Source: Liolophura sinensis (lineage: Eukaryota; Mollusca; Polyplacophora; Chitonida; Chitonidae). From it: a stretch of DNA of 64,000 bases. Each line of letters begins with the position of its first letter. Position 1 is the stretch's first letter. The DNA lies in NCBI RefSeq assembly GCF_032854445.1, contig NC_088295.1, positions 49,401,385-49,465,384 on the forward strand, written 5' to 3'. A model generated the notes under the pieces. It made no database searches. It was not told where the DNA came from and was given only the letters and a program-made list of their open reading frames with translations. A program made the position numbers and the translations under genes. Below are positions 36,401 to 48,094 of the stretch, piece by piece.

Positions 36401-39400
36401 GCGAATGTCATACGGGATTGGTGGCATCCTTTACTTACACAGGTCGTCTCGTCATGGACCATAATGCGATGGTCTATCGCTGTAACCACAAAGACTTGAA
36501 TTCCAGACTTACCTGGTGGAGTTTGGAAACGGAGGATTATCCCCCTGTCATCAAGTATCGCCCCAGAAAGGACAACGCTAATGCGGATGCTTTGTCGAGC
36601 ATTTCATCTTGTATTTCCATACAACTGAAAACTTAACCAAACCAGAATACCGGTACTTAGTTTCAAATGTTTCCGAAAGTAAATGCTACACCGTTGTACC
36701 ACTCAGTGACAGCGTGACCGACAGCTTAACAAGAAGACAGTGTTATACGAACTGGCTGATCGACTGGGTTATCAGTGGTAAGAAGATAGGAACAAGAAAG
36801 ATAAAGGTGTTCCTCGCCAGACCTGTTTGCCTGGAAATGCCTGCCACTATTTCGAGTTCAAGATTGTGTTCTGTGCAAACGAGATACCGAATACTCACAA
36901 TTCTTCCCAGTATGGTTCCTTGTCGAATCAAACAGTCTGATCATAAATGTTCTGACCACCGCACATGACAACTCAACATTTAAAACCAACTAAAACATTC
37001 ACCATCGGTTAATTCTGTTAATCTGGTTCAAAGAAACTCCTCCCACGCATACTGCAATGATTGTCTTCAGAAAATCCTCCACGCCCTAAGCAGTTTTACC
37101 GCTTGACTTTATCCTTGCCAGAAAACCATTCCAGTTCTTGCGATCCCATAGTTAGCGACGGTTCTTGCATTCAGCATGTTTTTATACGAGACTCAATATC
37201 GAACAGTGGACGAATACGCTGCCGATCTCCATGCTTGTCAGGATAGAAAATATCCACGCAACACCTGCTCCACTCCAGAATGTGTGGCATCAAAGCCCCC
37301 GACAAACTGACAAAGACGCCCACTCTTACAGCGCATGCGTCGCTCTCTACCTTTGGCTTTGCATCACTTCCACCAATAGCGAATGGTCGTGTTTTTCCTC
37401 CGGGTTCTTTCCGGTTTCTTCCCACCATAATACCAGCGGCTGTCATACAAGTATTCTTGAGTACGGCGTAAAACGTCAATCAGATTAATAAATAAATGGT
37501 AAAGCGAAAAATGTACTTGAATGTACATGTACTCACTAAGACGAATAAATTAACATCCAAAGTTTCTAGCTGCAGGTACATACAGTCCCGTGATCATTAC
37601 ACGTTTCGATAAGGGATGGCAAATTCGTAAGTGCTTTTCGACGCTGATTTGCTTACCTAACAATCTGGCCAAAACAGTCTTCCGTAGCTCAGACATATGT
37701 GGGCAAAGTGGTATTACGAAGTCCATCAGAGCATTGGCGGCAATACCGTTCAGCCCGGAAGACAAAGAACTGAAACAGCGGGGATTTTTGCCGTAATAAT
37801 ATATATTTTTTAACTTATTCATTTATTCCATTGCCGCTTAACGATATATTCACAAATTGTTTCACTAATATTGATTTACTTATTTCAGGACAAGGAACCT
37901 GTTACCAAGGCGGTCGCTGTCAGTTCAACCCCAGCCCATGCTGGCTTTCTCTTCAATCGTTCTTGAGAAGGTTTGCCTGCAACCTGCTGATGGTCGTGGG
38001 TTTCACCACAAAATAACGGATGCCGTCGTATAAGTGAAATATTCTCAAGTACGGTGTAATATACCAATTAAATGAATACATTTACTTATTTCATTGTTGT
38101 TTAATGCCATATACTTTGAAATAATTGTTCACTTATACGATTGTGGTCAATCGTATCATCGACCTCTTACTGTCACAAAAGCCCCATCTGGAACATTAAG
38201 AACGGAGTGATTTAAACATTTCACGCCCAAAGCAAGAGACTGAAAGGCCACTCGGCCATGCTGGCTTCCTCTCCGGCCGTAACCGCGGATGTTAGTGGGA
38301 TTTACCTGGCCGCCGTAGTATTACGTGAAATATTCTTGAGTACGGCGTAAAACACCAATCACATGAATAAATAAATGAAAGGCCACTTGGCCTTTACAAT
38401 ATGATTCCAAAATATTCAGATTTGTCTGCATGGCTCGATGTCACGAAAAAAACATACAACACAAAAGACACAGCATGGAAAGTAAAACAAGCAAACCAAA
38501 TCTATGACAGTTTTAGAAATGGTCATACATATCCGGTGAAACATGCATGGTCTTTTTTCAGTTTACGTCAGCTTCTGGTTTCATAATAACTTATAAATAC
38601 CTTAATGGTAGCAACTTACACACCCCCACCACCAAGCTACACGCTGAAATAAGGTCCAAAAATGCTGGGATGTTAACACCAATGTATCAGACGATGGATG
38701 TTTATTAAATGACACCAAAGCCAGCTCACCTCAGAGAAGCACTGAAAAGTGCAGCCAAAAACAAACCAGCCATGCCGGGCAGCGTCTGAAAAAGCTCCAT
38801 TACAAAGTAGGGCACAATCTACAACAGCAAAAAATAATAACAACAACAACAACACAGCCATTGTTTGGCTGACGGTTTGTTTTGCAGAATAAGCATGGGT
38901 TGAAGCTTAAGGCACAAGAGCCTAAAGAACTAATGGACTTTTGGACGGGGAGAGGAGTTTTTGCAGCATCATTATGGTCAACAGAGAGTCATATTTATTT
39001 ATTTCGTTGGTATTTTCCATTAACTCAGGAGTATTTCACTTTTATCATAATGGACAGCACTATAGTGTGAGGAAACCGGGCAGATCACAGAGGAAAGCAT
39101 GACTACGCGCAGATTGCTGGCAGACCATACCACGTGCGACGGGAGAGGAAGCCAGCGAGGGCTGCAGTTCACAGGGATCGTATTTGTGAGGGTCTGCTGA
39201 GCCATTCTGCACGCTATGACCTCTCGGCCATGTAGCCACATGGCACACTCAGCACTGGGCTAAATGCCTTTAAAACTGTACAGAAATATACGCCTATCTA
39301 GATTTACAATTCAAAATTCAAAAAATACACATACACAAATAGGCCCACTGCGTATAGAAGGTTTGAGATGGATAGAATGAATGTCGTTAGCTACAGTTTG

Positions 39401-42400
39401 GCGTGGAGTGGGGTTCACAGAGTAATCAGGGTCAGGTCACATCATATAGCATGGATTCGTAGAAACTTAAAATGTGAGCACAGTTATTATTTGTTGTTGT
39501 TCTTGTTTTTCGTGCGTGTGTTTATGCGCATGCGCGTGTTCTTTCATGTTTCGTCCATTCATAGCAAACGCAGTTTGAGAGAGAAGAGACGAATCTCCTT
39601 TGTCTGATACAGCTGGTAATGAGTTTCCCATTTGTTAACACGTGGTCATAAACCTCTTACTTCATTAGAGCCAGTGATGTAGCCGGCTGAGTACGGATCA
39701 CACTCCTTGCTTCTGTAATACGCGAAGGCGACGAAGCCTTCCACGCCGGCAGCCATGGCGAGCACGAGGAAGCCCGGAATGCTCAACAGTACCATTCTGA
39801 AACAGCCACAAAGTATGGTAGAGCAGACGGACCAATGTTTGCCTCTTTAGGTTGGGGGATGGAAAGCAAACAATCTGATTCCGTGGCAAACGAAAGTATA
39901 TGGAAGTCAAAACTTTCAATATACATTTTCGAAGTAGGATTAAATGTATTTCCTTTCCAGACAAGAATTCTTTGGTTCCCTGTCCATGATCGGTATGTAT
40001 GGCAAGGTTTGTGCTGTTCATACTTGTGGCGGTCTTAAGGTTATACAAATATTTTTGGTAGTGTAAGCATTTAATCCTAGTCTTCACACACAAACCAATC
40101 GGACACAACGCTGTTGTCGAATTCCAACACGCAGCCTTGATGACCAATGCACAACCGTGAAACAATCTGTTTGAGTCAGCAGGGGTTCCCGATTGGGACG
40201 AGATCTACCCGAGTACATTTATTCCGCGTCGTAAATTGAAGCCCACTGCGTAATTAGCACCGTTGTGGTCAATAAGCAATGAAAAGGTCTGTTTGCATTG
40301 TTTTAATGTGATTGAATATTAAATGTGATGACAACACAGCATTTTGAGTAATTCTATACCTGTGACGTCTAATAAACTGCTTAAACCATGGTCTTAGAGG
40401 TGTAATACGTGTAACAATTTACCGCCTATCACACTGTCGTCACTGCTCTGTTTACCCTCTGTACTGTAGTCTTTCATATTCTTTGGAACTGGCAAAAGAA
40501 ACTGATATGAGAGTTGTACATACTTAGAGGCGTGTCGTCGAGTTGGCATAGATGAGATCCTCTGCACCGACGACTGGTTCATGCCGACACCGAACCAACC
40601 AATCGCCCCTGCTAGCAGACTGTTCCAAAATGTCGTCCTTACAGTGGGATCAAAGCTCCAACTAAAAATTAGAGAAAATGAAAGAATTTTAGAATCTGAA
40701 AAGATTGTACAGCTATCTCCACACGCAAAATATTATCTGTCTGGGGTGGCCACGCATTCCAAACCCGAAAGAGTCTCTCGATGTGTATATGTCTCCATAA
40801 CTAACTTGCTAACGTGAACAGGAAGGCTAAAGAACTGATCGATAAAAGTGTCATGAGATCGCATCGTGACTTGTCCTTTGGGATTCTCCCTATAGCAATG
40901 ATTCATTTTGATCTATTTTTCTTTGCCAAGCCTATTTACCACTAGCAGTATGCAGTTACGCCTTAATTTTTTAATAAATACCAGTACCAGATTTATTAAT
41001 TTACAAGTATTTATTTATTTCGTTGGGGCTTTACGCCGTACTCAAGAATGTTTCACTTATACGACAGCGGCCAACATTATGGTGAGAGGAAACCGGACAG
41101 AGACGGTATATGGCCAGTCTTCTTAGTTTATCTATATAAAGTTGCGTAATTCACAAATGTCCACACTTACTTGATCTCTAATCTGCCGCCGTCTTTATTT
41201 TGCCTCCAGAAGTTTCCAAACCCACCCACTTCGATGATCCCCTGAGAAGATATATAATACACATACATTCATATTTATTTATTTGTTTCTTTGTTTATTT
41301 ATTTATTATTTACACCTCGTCAGTCCACCAATCCGTCACGAATCCGTTTCCGGATATTTTTCAGAACGGTTCATTGTATACTGAATAGAAACCTGGTACA
41401 TGGCTTCATCATAACCGATTGAAGATGACATCCGCCGTGCCGTTTCGTCTACCTTCGATAACATTATATCTGATCTTGTCCTGTTTTAGACTTCGACAAT
41501 CAGGACCTTTTGACAATCAGGTTTTTTTAAAAAAAAAACCGTTAATCTTGCTGAATTGAAACTTGGTACATAAATTCACCATGTCAAGCTGGATATCAAG
41601 TTTCGGGTCTTTCGTTTGTTCCACAAAAATATGGCCGTTTTTGTGCTGCCATGGAGTTTGCAGATAAACCGCAGAATTCTTGTTTGTTTCTTTATCTATT
41701 TGACTGGTATATGAAGTTTGCACCTGTGCGAAGGCGTTTAGCTTTTTGGATAGAAAAATGCAGAGTGTCTAGAGTAAAATACCGCCCTTCGCCAGACATC
41801 CAGTACACCGAGCTAGAGGTTTACACACGTGCGCAATGCGTGCTAGTGTATGGAAGATTTGCCTCCGAAATGAAGAGTGAAGGAGCACTGATTGAATAAT
41901 ACTGCCACACAGATATTATAGGTTGTCCATAAACCATAACTTTTTGCACTCCTAGTTTGCACCTGGTCAAAATACATCAGAATATTGTTTGTTTTGGATG
42001 AAACTGAAAACTTTTAGCCCAGTGTTACCCCTCCCCCGGAGGTTACCAAGATGATAGAATGCTATGACTTTGCCCTCAGCAATTACAGGTAAAAAAAAAT
42101 GGTGGTCAGGCTTGGTTGATTTTTTGATTGATTGATTGATTTGATCGTTTGTTTCTTTTTTACGCGGACTTCACTTATATGACGGCTGCCTGTATTATGG
42201 AGCGGGGGCCCACGATCATCCGCAAGTTGCTGGGAGGCCATCCATCGTACAAGGTGATCTGGACTTAACTCACAGCGACCGCATTGGTGAGAGGTTAATG
42301 TGTTGTGCCTTCGGCCACCTTTGCCCTCTTGTACATTAAACTTCACAAATTTACTTCATAAATAAAACGAAAGTCAATGCACTTGTGTAACCCAGAGTTG

Positions 42401-45400
42401 AATTCGAGCCTGCAAAATCAGCTGAGCTGAGAGTAACAGCTGTAGACTATTAAAGCCTCCCCCTCCCACCTCAAACACGTAATACACGTTCGCGACAGAA
42501 CGGATATACTGAGGGCTTATAACTGGTTACACGTCCCATTCAAACATTTGCTTATTTATTTGATTACATTTAAAACAAGCATTGAGTTTGTGTATAAAAT
42601 CACTAGGGTCCTAACAGAATTTACAGCGTTCAAATAAGAAATATCGTCACCTTGACTAAAACTGCCGTGACGCCAATGAGTATAATAATACTCTGAAACA
42701 CGTCTGTCCATATCACTGCCTTGAAGCCTCCCTGATGAAAAAAAGACAAACGATTATATACATCAGTATTTAATCTTCACATATGTTTAACAAAATAGGA
42801 ATCTGACAAAGTTGTGGTTTTTATGCTAAACTCCCGAACTGAGCTTGGCTGGGCTAGTAAGTAATTAGTGTAAACAGCTAAATGAGCGAAAACATACAGC
42901 ACCGTTCACTTTCATTTTTTATTAAGGAATTAGGAAAAACCGTAATGAGTAATACATAGTTTTGGCTTTTTACTTTAGATAAAGATCTCGGTTCCAGAAG
43001 AGTACTGAACACTCAAAGTAAATCGATACCTTCACTTGTTTTGATATTTGTCCATATTATGATTCTTTCTCATACATGTAAAACTTAGCACTTGTGAAGA
43101 AAGCTCCTATAACGACTTGAGTGACAGACCACCAGTAGTCCTGACTACAGTACTTACGATTGAGGTGTAAATAATGGAAGCAATACCAATCACAACAACG
43201 GAAGCCCAGGTGGGAAAATTAACAACTAACCAGAACAAAAAAAAAAAGAACGTTGGCATTACATGTCCATGTTTTGCTGACATTTAGTTACAGTAAGTTT
43301 TACAATTATCTATTTCTGAAAAATTCAAAAATGAGCATGCATATTTAATAATCCACTGGGCAAATTGTCAAAACTACCTCAGAGCAATTGTAAACAAAAA
43401 AAAAAGAAACTGTTCTGTTAAATGAATTCAAAGTTTACATAAACAAATCAAATAGAGAACCACTCTTTTTCATTCCCGTTTTAGAATTTCAGCATTTCTT
43501 AAATTGATAGAATGTAACACAATGTTTACCCTATAAACATCCCTTATAGGTCAGGAATACTGTATTGCCTACCTTAATCACTAAAGTTTACCGGTTCAAG
43601 TGCCCTTTGTATGATCAAATAGGGTTTACAAACGTTAAAACGTTTGCTAATTCTGACAAACATAAAGTCTTACCCGTTTTCATGGCAACGGCTGGGCCAT
43701 ACAGGACAACAGCCATGTACATAATCTGTAACACGAAACAAAAACATGCATTTGTATCCTGTCTGACAATATCGAAGAATCGCTTAAAGCAATTTCTGTA
43801 TATATACATATAGATATAGATCAGATCGAAACCAAAATGTAATTGCTTGGTACTTTGCGCAAGGCCAAGTTGTGAACACAACTTCATCAAAATGGGTGCA
43901 TACATTTGCGCTTAAATTTAAGTGCACACAGCAAGACAAATAAACGACCATGCACAAGAGCCTAGCCTCCATGGCGAACGTATGATAAAAACGGTTTCTC
44001 CCAGCTTTTTGGCAGGGCGAAACTTGGCAGCATTAAGAGAAAGTTGCTGACCTAAAAAAAAAAACGAGAAAATAAGAAGCAAGCAGTTCTTACGTTTGAC
44101 AGCATCCCACACACGGCACCCATTTTCCTCACTACCACAGATTTATATCGCATCTCTAAGTACTGAAAATCAAGGGAAATAACTTTAAATGTATTAATGC
44201 ATGTGTATTAATCTACATTTTATCCCGGGTACGAAAAAGTTTTGAAATAATGAGGTTTTTCAGGTCAACATGAAGCACAAGATATAATATTATGAAAAAA
44301 CTTAGAAGACAGAGAGTAAAGCTGATCAGTGACAACAATGTGGTTGTTGACAAATGCTCACACGTAACCAATGAAATACAGCCTCTTGTCGCTTCGCTTC
44401 TGTTAGGGTATTATTCTGTTCATTTAAGTACTTAAATAGTAGCAATTTAAATAGTAGCACCATGGGTTAAGCAGCATTAGGCAAACACTAATATGCCTAA
44501 CAACCTGTGGAATATATAAATAAATATACATTCTCATTAACTGTGCACTGAAATACCCCTAGGAACCTGAGCAACATATGTACATATCAGAGCGAAGTTA
44601 CTCTACTTTGAGCAACGCAGTTCAAGAGCGTTTGAATCGCAAAGACACCGCCACGAATGTTTACCGTAAGATGTCTCAAAATCGCTGTTCACATACACTT
44701 CGCTCTCAGACAAGTGGCTGGACGAAAGCATTTGGCATCCATCACACTGTCGTCGATGCTTTGGTTTTACTCATTATGTTATGTTCTTTTATATTCGCTT
44801 GACTAGTGATTTTAAAGGACAAAAAAAGCATGTCTGTACTTTGCAAGATTTGCCATTGTTATGAGTCTTTTTTTTTTTTCGTTCCGTTTGTGACTCACTA
44901 CTCCGATCTTACTATCTACGCTGCTGTTCTATGTTAAAAACTATACAGAGCAGTAAAAAGACTTCCATCGATAGAAACATCTCCATCCCGCTTCTTAAGA
45001 ATAATTTCCGCTGTTTTTAGACTGTTTTACCGGGCCGCCAGGCACTGTTTCGGACACTGAGGTCTTGCATTGTTTTTACAAAAAACACCAACTCAAATAC
45101 AGCAAAATAGATGGAAGCCTTCTTCCTTGTCACTAAGTACAGAGCGCCATCGTAAACACGAAATAATATTCTGGAATTTCTGTTTGGAAAAAGAATATAG
45201 ATATTTGTCTTAAATGCATAGTACAGGCATATGAGATTATTGACGATTTTTATCAATATCCACCAACAAAAACTGTGATTAAGATCAGAATATTTGATCA
45301 AATTTCGTAAAATGTACATGCTTGAGAGCAGTACGAGAGACCAGTACGGAGATTTTGACCTTACATCACAGACAAGGTTTGATCCCCTAATGTTGTCCAT

Positions 45401-45867
45401 AAATGTACCTGACAAGTCATTGTTCTGGTAGGGATATGGTAGGGAAATGGCATAATATGCACAAACATAATTCCAATAAATACATAAATAAACAACACGA
45501 TAATAAATCACACATATATTACCTCGTACAAGCTGGTCAGTTTGAGAGGGTGATATAGCGGAACCAAAATGGTGACGATCATCAAACTGGAGAGGATGAC
45601 AGAGACAAAGTTGAATATGTAACTGCATCCGTACAAGTACATTTCTGCGGGAAATCCCAACATAAATATGGAGGACATAAACGTAACAACGTACGATAAA
45701 GAGACCGGAAGTACAGACATTTTCCTGTTGGCAAGCAAATATTCGGATGTAGTCTTCTGCTTGGATCCGGCGATTGCATGGTAAATTCCGATCCCCATGG
45801 ATGCCACTATTAGTGCTGAAAACATGACGTAATCTGCCACGTGGAACTGTATCGAAGATTCAGCCAT
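30396..45867 (-). CDS. SLC5A8/SLC5A6-like: Sodium/solute symporter, SLC5A6/A8/A12 branch, complete 16-exon gene
   Basis: Coding exons: 45867-45523, 44162-44094, 43725-43674, 43225-43158, 42731-42651, 41241-41171, 40661-40524, 39796-39661, 38818-38730, 37769-37657, 35975-35905, 35627-35541, 34744-34554, 34234-34134, 32987-32854, 30455-30396. All junctions are GT-AG and in phase, giving 601 codons plus stop, the usual family length (about 600-635). Seen: N-terminal VADYVMFSALIVASMGIGIY (TM1 region), LLANRKMSVLPVSLS, signature GGFKAVIWTDVFQ (179-191), MNQSSVQR (TM6-7 region), Ser-rich SSLSSGLN (350-357) at the expected Na2 site of TM8, and a late loop with two N-glycosylation sequons. The family couples Na+ entry to uptake of monocarboxylates, iodide or vitamins at the plasma membrane. 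Resemblance is strongest to the A5/A6/A8/A12 group; substrate cannot be assigned from sequence. Confidence 0.94.
31064..31175. repeat. Minisatellite, ~22-bp unit, about 4-5 copies
   Basis: Units resembling GCACCATGTCGATGTAATAC are repeated with point changes (31064 onward). One unit carries a 7-bp insertion (GTCATAC). It lies in the last SLC5-like intron. Confidence 0.75.
31990..32737. repeat. Pair of 157-bp direct repeats, 591 bp apart (possible TRIM)
   Basis: 31990-32146 and 32581-32737 are equal in length and about 88% identical with no gaps. Both contain GGCGGCGCTTTCGA, ATGCGATATCTTGGCTGTTT and CGACGGCA. Trimmed by one base they begin TG and end CA like short LTRs. The flanking 5 bp do not match, and no primer-binding site or polypurine tract is obvious. 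Confidence 0.6.
32854..32987 (-). CDS. SLC5A8/SLC5A6-like: SLC5-like exon 15: start of cytoplasmic tail
   Basis: It continues from VVVCIVVSAITG of exon 14 with GFTNPREVNPLCLSHFIRG, matching the position where family members have a G(A/S)xxPxxVxPxL(I/L) segment. It then has an acidic stretch ending MELN at AAC before GTGAGT. Reading through the donor adds only Val-Ser and a TGA, so intron retention would give a nearly full-length protein with a different C-terminus. Confidence 0.85.
33202..33488 (-). mobile_element. Full-length SINE, main family, 11-bp target duplication
   Basis: TGTTGAATTTA at 33202-33212 and 33478-33488 flanks element 33213-33477. Tail, core and tRNA-like head (CTAGCGCACTAACCAACTGA) are all intact. 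It lies in an SLC5-like intron. Confidence 0.94.
33789..34092. mobile_element. CpG-rich inverted-repeat element next to an SLC5-like exon
   Basis: Perfect 9-bp terminal inverted repeats TCTCGACCA / TGGTCGAGA. Subterminal GGACCAAAACGG pairs with CCGTTTTGTCCC in inverted orientation. The interior is dense in CpG and CGCG (AACGCGTGCGCGCACGAC). It ends 42 bp from exon 34234-34134. No coding capacity. No clear target duplication. Confidence 0.6.
34554..34744 (-). CDS. SLC5A8/SLC5A6-like: SLC5-like exon 13: late TM helix and glycosylated loop
   Basis: The exon encodes GALAGGLSGVGMCMWITLGA (TM segment) and then a long polar loop with sequons N-V-T (Asn481) and N-S-S (Asn491) and a Cys at 478. In the SLC5A5/6/8 group this loop before the last helix is extracellular and glycosylated. 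It ends in phase 2 at TCCTG before GTAAGT. Confidence 0.92.
34859..35158. mobile_element. 300-bp foldback element built of CGAT-type repeats
   Basis: Ends AAGGCCGATTGTA and (inverted) AAGGCCGATAGTA match at 12 of 13. The left half repeats motifs such as GATAGCACGAAGCGAT and the right half their complement (TCTATCGTGCCACCGCTTCG), so the whole can fold into a long imperfect hairpin. Confidence 0.65.
35665..35786. repeat. Degenerate ~23-bp tandem repeat, about 5 units
   Basis: Units of the form ACCGGCCTACCCAGGGAACA recur with substitutions (GACCGACCCATCCCAGCAAC, then TCGGCCTGCCCATCCAGGGA). It lies between SLC5-like exons 11 and 12. Confidence 0.6.
36358..36610 (+). pseudogene. LTR-retrotransposon RNase H fragment inside an SLC5-like intron
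   Basis: The plus-strand frame contains ERNYSTIQRECHTGLVASFT, VMDHNAMVYRCN, LTWWSLETEDY and VIKYRPRKDNANADALSSI. These are hallmarks of the Ty3/gypsy RNase H C-terminal part (YSTTQRE, TDHxAL, YRPGxxNxxADALSR). The flanking RT and integrase are not visible, so this is an isolated relic between SLC5 exons 10 and 11, antisense to the gene. Confidence 0.75.
37384..37498 (+). mobile_element. 5'-truncated SINE, main family
   Basis: Core TCTTTCCGGTTTC, then CCACCATAATACCAG, GAGTACGGCGTAAAACGTC and an AATAAATAAA tail. Intronic. Confidence 0.8.
37885..38085 (+). mobile_element. SINE, main family, head degraded
   Basis: GCGGTCGCTGTCAGTTCAAC, GGTCGTGGGTTTC and ATAAGTGAAATATTCTCAAG in family order, ending ATACCAATTAAATGAATA. 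Confidence 0.8.
38241..38390 (+). mobile_element. Short 5'-truncated SINE with target duplication
   Basis: TGAAAGGCCACTCGG and TGAAAGGCCACTTGG (14 of 15) flank an element of about 120 bp that begins in the CCATGCTGGCTTCC part of the core. Confidence 0.85.
38992..39245 (-). mobile_element. Diverged near-full-length SINE, main family
   Basis: ATTTATTTATTTCGTTGGTA tail, then GGAAACCGGGCAGATC, GAGAGGAAGCCAGC and a degraded tRNA-like head ending near GGCCATGTAG. In an SLC5-like intron. Confidence 0.8.
40255..40500 (+). repeat. Copy of unclassified interspersed repeat
   Basis: TTTAATGTGATTGAATATTA, then GATGACAACACAGCATTTTG, AGTAATTCTATACC and CACACTGTCGTC. Parallel copies lie near 46,395-46,530 and 50,255-50,400. 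It lies in an SLC5-like intron, just past the exon at 40524. Confidence 0.55.
41004..41105 (-). mobile_element. 5'-truncated SINE, main family
   Basis: TTTACGCCGTACTCAAGAAT, then ACGACAGCGGCCAACATTAT and GAGGAAACCGGACAGAG. The copy stops in the core. Confidence 0.85.
42118..42325 (-). mobile_element. Diverged SINE, main family
   Basis: A GATTGATTGATTGATT simple tail precedes TTTTTTACGCGGACTTCACT, GGGCCCACGATCATCCGCAA and CACAGCGACCGCATTGGTGA. Confidence 0.75.
42651..42731 (-). CDS. SLC5A8/SLC5A6-like: SLC5-like signature exon (GGFKAVIWTDVFQ)
   Basis: A 27-codon, phase-0 exon that opens with the sodium:solute symporter signature GGFKAVIWTDVFQ, then a hydrophobic SIIILIGVTAVLV helix. It is flanked by ATCAG and GTGACG. 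It follows the VVNFPTWASVVVIG exon at 43225-43158 in correct phase. Confidence 0.95.
45523..45867 (-). CDS. SLC5A8/SLC5A6-like: SLC5-like exon 1 (residues 1-115)
   Basis: ATG at 45867-45865 starts MAESSIQFHVADYVMFSALI. Two or three hydrophobic segments follow, with the family-typical KTTSEYLLANRKMSVLP between the first two. The exon ends SLYE at the donor GAG before GTAATA. VADYV close to the N-terminus is the expected start of the SLC5 core, so the start codon is well supported. Confidence 0.93.
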
Positions 45868-45939
45868 CTTCTCTCCTCATCAATTCACAAGAGACGATCG
45901 CAGATTGGTAGCTGAGACAGGTGTGGATAGTGGAAGTTC

Positions 45940-45965
45940 TGCAGAACAAGATGGCGGAAAATTTG
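45940..45965. promoter_or_regulatory. YY1-like CAAGATGGCGG motif upstream of the SLC5-like gene
   Basis: CAAGATGGCGG at 45947-45957 lies about 80 bp upstream of the start codon, on the strand opposite to the gene. YY1 sites with this core are common near animal transcription starts. No TATA box was seen. Motif match only. Confidence 0.3.
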
Positions 45966-46124
45966 AAAAGATGGTGTTGCCATTATGCCCTTAGAGAGAC
46001 AACTGCAGCAAACACTGAATGCACTAAAAAAATCAAATTGCCAAATGCTGTAGTAAACCCCAGCTTTGTCAGCCAAGTGAAGTAAATCCGATGCTCTAAA
46101 TGCTAAAAAAAGTAGCAACGTATG

Positions 46125-46530
46125 AGCACCCTAGTACCATAGCTTAAGCAGAATTAGGTACAGGAAAGAAAAGTGTTAGGAGGCTGTGTATGTTTGCTAC
46201 TTTTTAAGCTTATACATGAACAGTTACATTAAAACCCTTATTGAGGTAAACAGATAACTAGCCAGATTTCAACGGTAATACGTGTGACCATTTGCTTTGT
46301 GTTTACTCTCTGTACGTAGTCTTTTGTATTTGTATTCCGATATAAATCAGGGTTTTGCTGGTGCACTAAGCATCAGCGAATCATGATCCTTTTTTCATTG
46401 CGTTAATGTGCTTGTGTATTAAATCTGATGACAAAACAGAATTTTGAGTAATTCTAGACCAGTAACGTGTAATAAATTGCGACATCACAGCATTGTTATT
46501 ACCGAATTCTGTTTAAGCCGTTGTGCTATG
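46125..46530 (+). repeat. Copy of unclassified interspersed repeat
   Basis: TAGCTTAAGCAGAATTAGGT, CGTGTGACCATTTGCTTTG, GATGACAAAACAGAATTTTG and AGTAATTCTAGACCAGTAAC are all diagnostic pieces of the family. It lies upstream of the SLC5-like gene. Confidence 0.55.
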
Positions 46531-46751
46531 GGGTTTGTATGTTGTACTTATTAGAATATATGTGAACGATTGAATGGGTTGCTTACCTGGGGTGTATTTT
46601 ACACATCTAATGGCATGTGACATTTGTCTAAACAACTGTTACCGTGCTTTCTCAGACAATGGAAACTCACATTTTCATTCCATTAGGATTGTGAGGTTGC
46701 TGCGGAGAGTAAATGGGAAACTTCAACATCCACCAGTTGGATTTATTTTTT

Positions 46752-46850
46752 TTTTTTTGTATTATTTGATTGGTGTTTTACGCCGTACTTAAAAATATGT
46801 CACTTATACGACAGTGGTCAGCATTATGGTGAGAGGAAACCGGGCAGTGA
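46752..46850 (-). mobile_element. 5'-truncated SINE, main family
   Basis: GATTGGTGTTTTACGCCGTA, then GACAGTGGTCAGCATTATGG and GAAACCGGGCAGTGACG. It directly precedes the copia-like fossil. Confidence 0.85.
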
Positions 46851-46894
46851 CGCGGAACTACCAGTCGGAAGTCATACATAATAAGACATACTAC

Positions 46895-47490
46895 AAGCTG
46901 AAGTGGTGCAACCTGGTTCAGCTGGTCACTGTCGTCATACTGATGTAACAGCCGCTACAGAAAAACAACCTGACAAGGGGAAAGCTTTTAATGTGTATGA
47001 AGAATATGATGACAGTGGGAAGTGGGTGACTGAGAAAGTTACTCAAACCAGATTGGTAGCTGGGGGATTTGAAGATCAACTTGATGTTGCACGCACACAC
47101 TCAATACTGGAAAGGAAGCCATGAGAATCTTCTTTGTTTTTACGTCAGCTTAGCGTGAGAATGTAGAAAGAAGCCTCTCTACAAGAGAGGCAGATAGATC
47201 GAGATGTATACCTGAAACCGGTCATTGGAGGGGGCAACTTGGAAAGTGAATCCGTGTTTCGATGGGCTCATCGATGCCTCACGAAAACGACCCTTCAGTT
47301 CATACGAACGGAACTGGAGAAGTGTTAACGGTCAAACATCGACCTTTCACTTTTTCGTTGGTATCATAAAGGACAACTGGCTGGATTGTTTATCGTGCAT
47401 GTGGATTATTTCTTCTGGTCTGGTACTCGTGTGTTTGAAAATCAGGTGATAAAGACATATCCGTTCATCTGTCCTGTTTGGCAAACAAAA
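46895..47490 (+). pseudogene. Decayed Ty1/copia-like reverse transcriptase fragment
   Basis: Starting near 46,950, TQTRLVAGGFEDQLDVARTH resembles the RLVARGF entry to copia-type RT. After frame changes, GRQIDRDVYLKPV-like and CFDGLIDASRK segments follow. Near 47,360-47,420 WYHKGQLAGLFIVHVDYFFW appears, where the RT box VDD has become VDY. The order and spacing match a copia-like pol. Several frameshifts and the altered box mark it as dead. A truncated SINE lies immediately upstream. Confidence 0.7.
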
Positions 47491-48094
47491 TGAAGACCAT
47501 CTTCGAATATATTAGTATCTACTCTTTAAACCTACAGAAATCAAATGATATTTATAACCTACGGCAAACAGACGTTATTCCAGCAAATAAACAGAAAAAT
47601 GGAGAATACCTGCTCCTTGTATTATTGTTTTTGTAAACATGCCTTTAACTGGAAACTGGGTTCGATCCAGCAGTATCACTAAAAGGGTATTTCACGCTAA
47701 TAAGAATCTGGTAAAGTAATAAACAACTGCACGTCTACCTATATTTTCATTAAGATTTGTAAGCACTGGCTAAATACTTCGCATCTGTAACATCTTGCTA
47801 CATTGGACTTAGGCCGTGATATACTCGGTCGAAAAATTTACTGTGCTTTAAAGTTTGTAGAATTTAAAACCGTTTCAACGAATAAGATTATACAAGTACA
47901 TTCCACATTAATATACGTCAAAGGCGACATCACAGAATGAATTTCGCGTTACAAAAAGTGCTCGGACCACGTGAAACTTTTTGCCAGTATTTAACGACAC
48001 TGCATGCTCTGGTTTGCCAGTTTGTGTCATTGGATAGTCACACTGAGGTCACTCTAAACGTTCACTCATTCAGTCTTAAAGGCATTACCACGTC

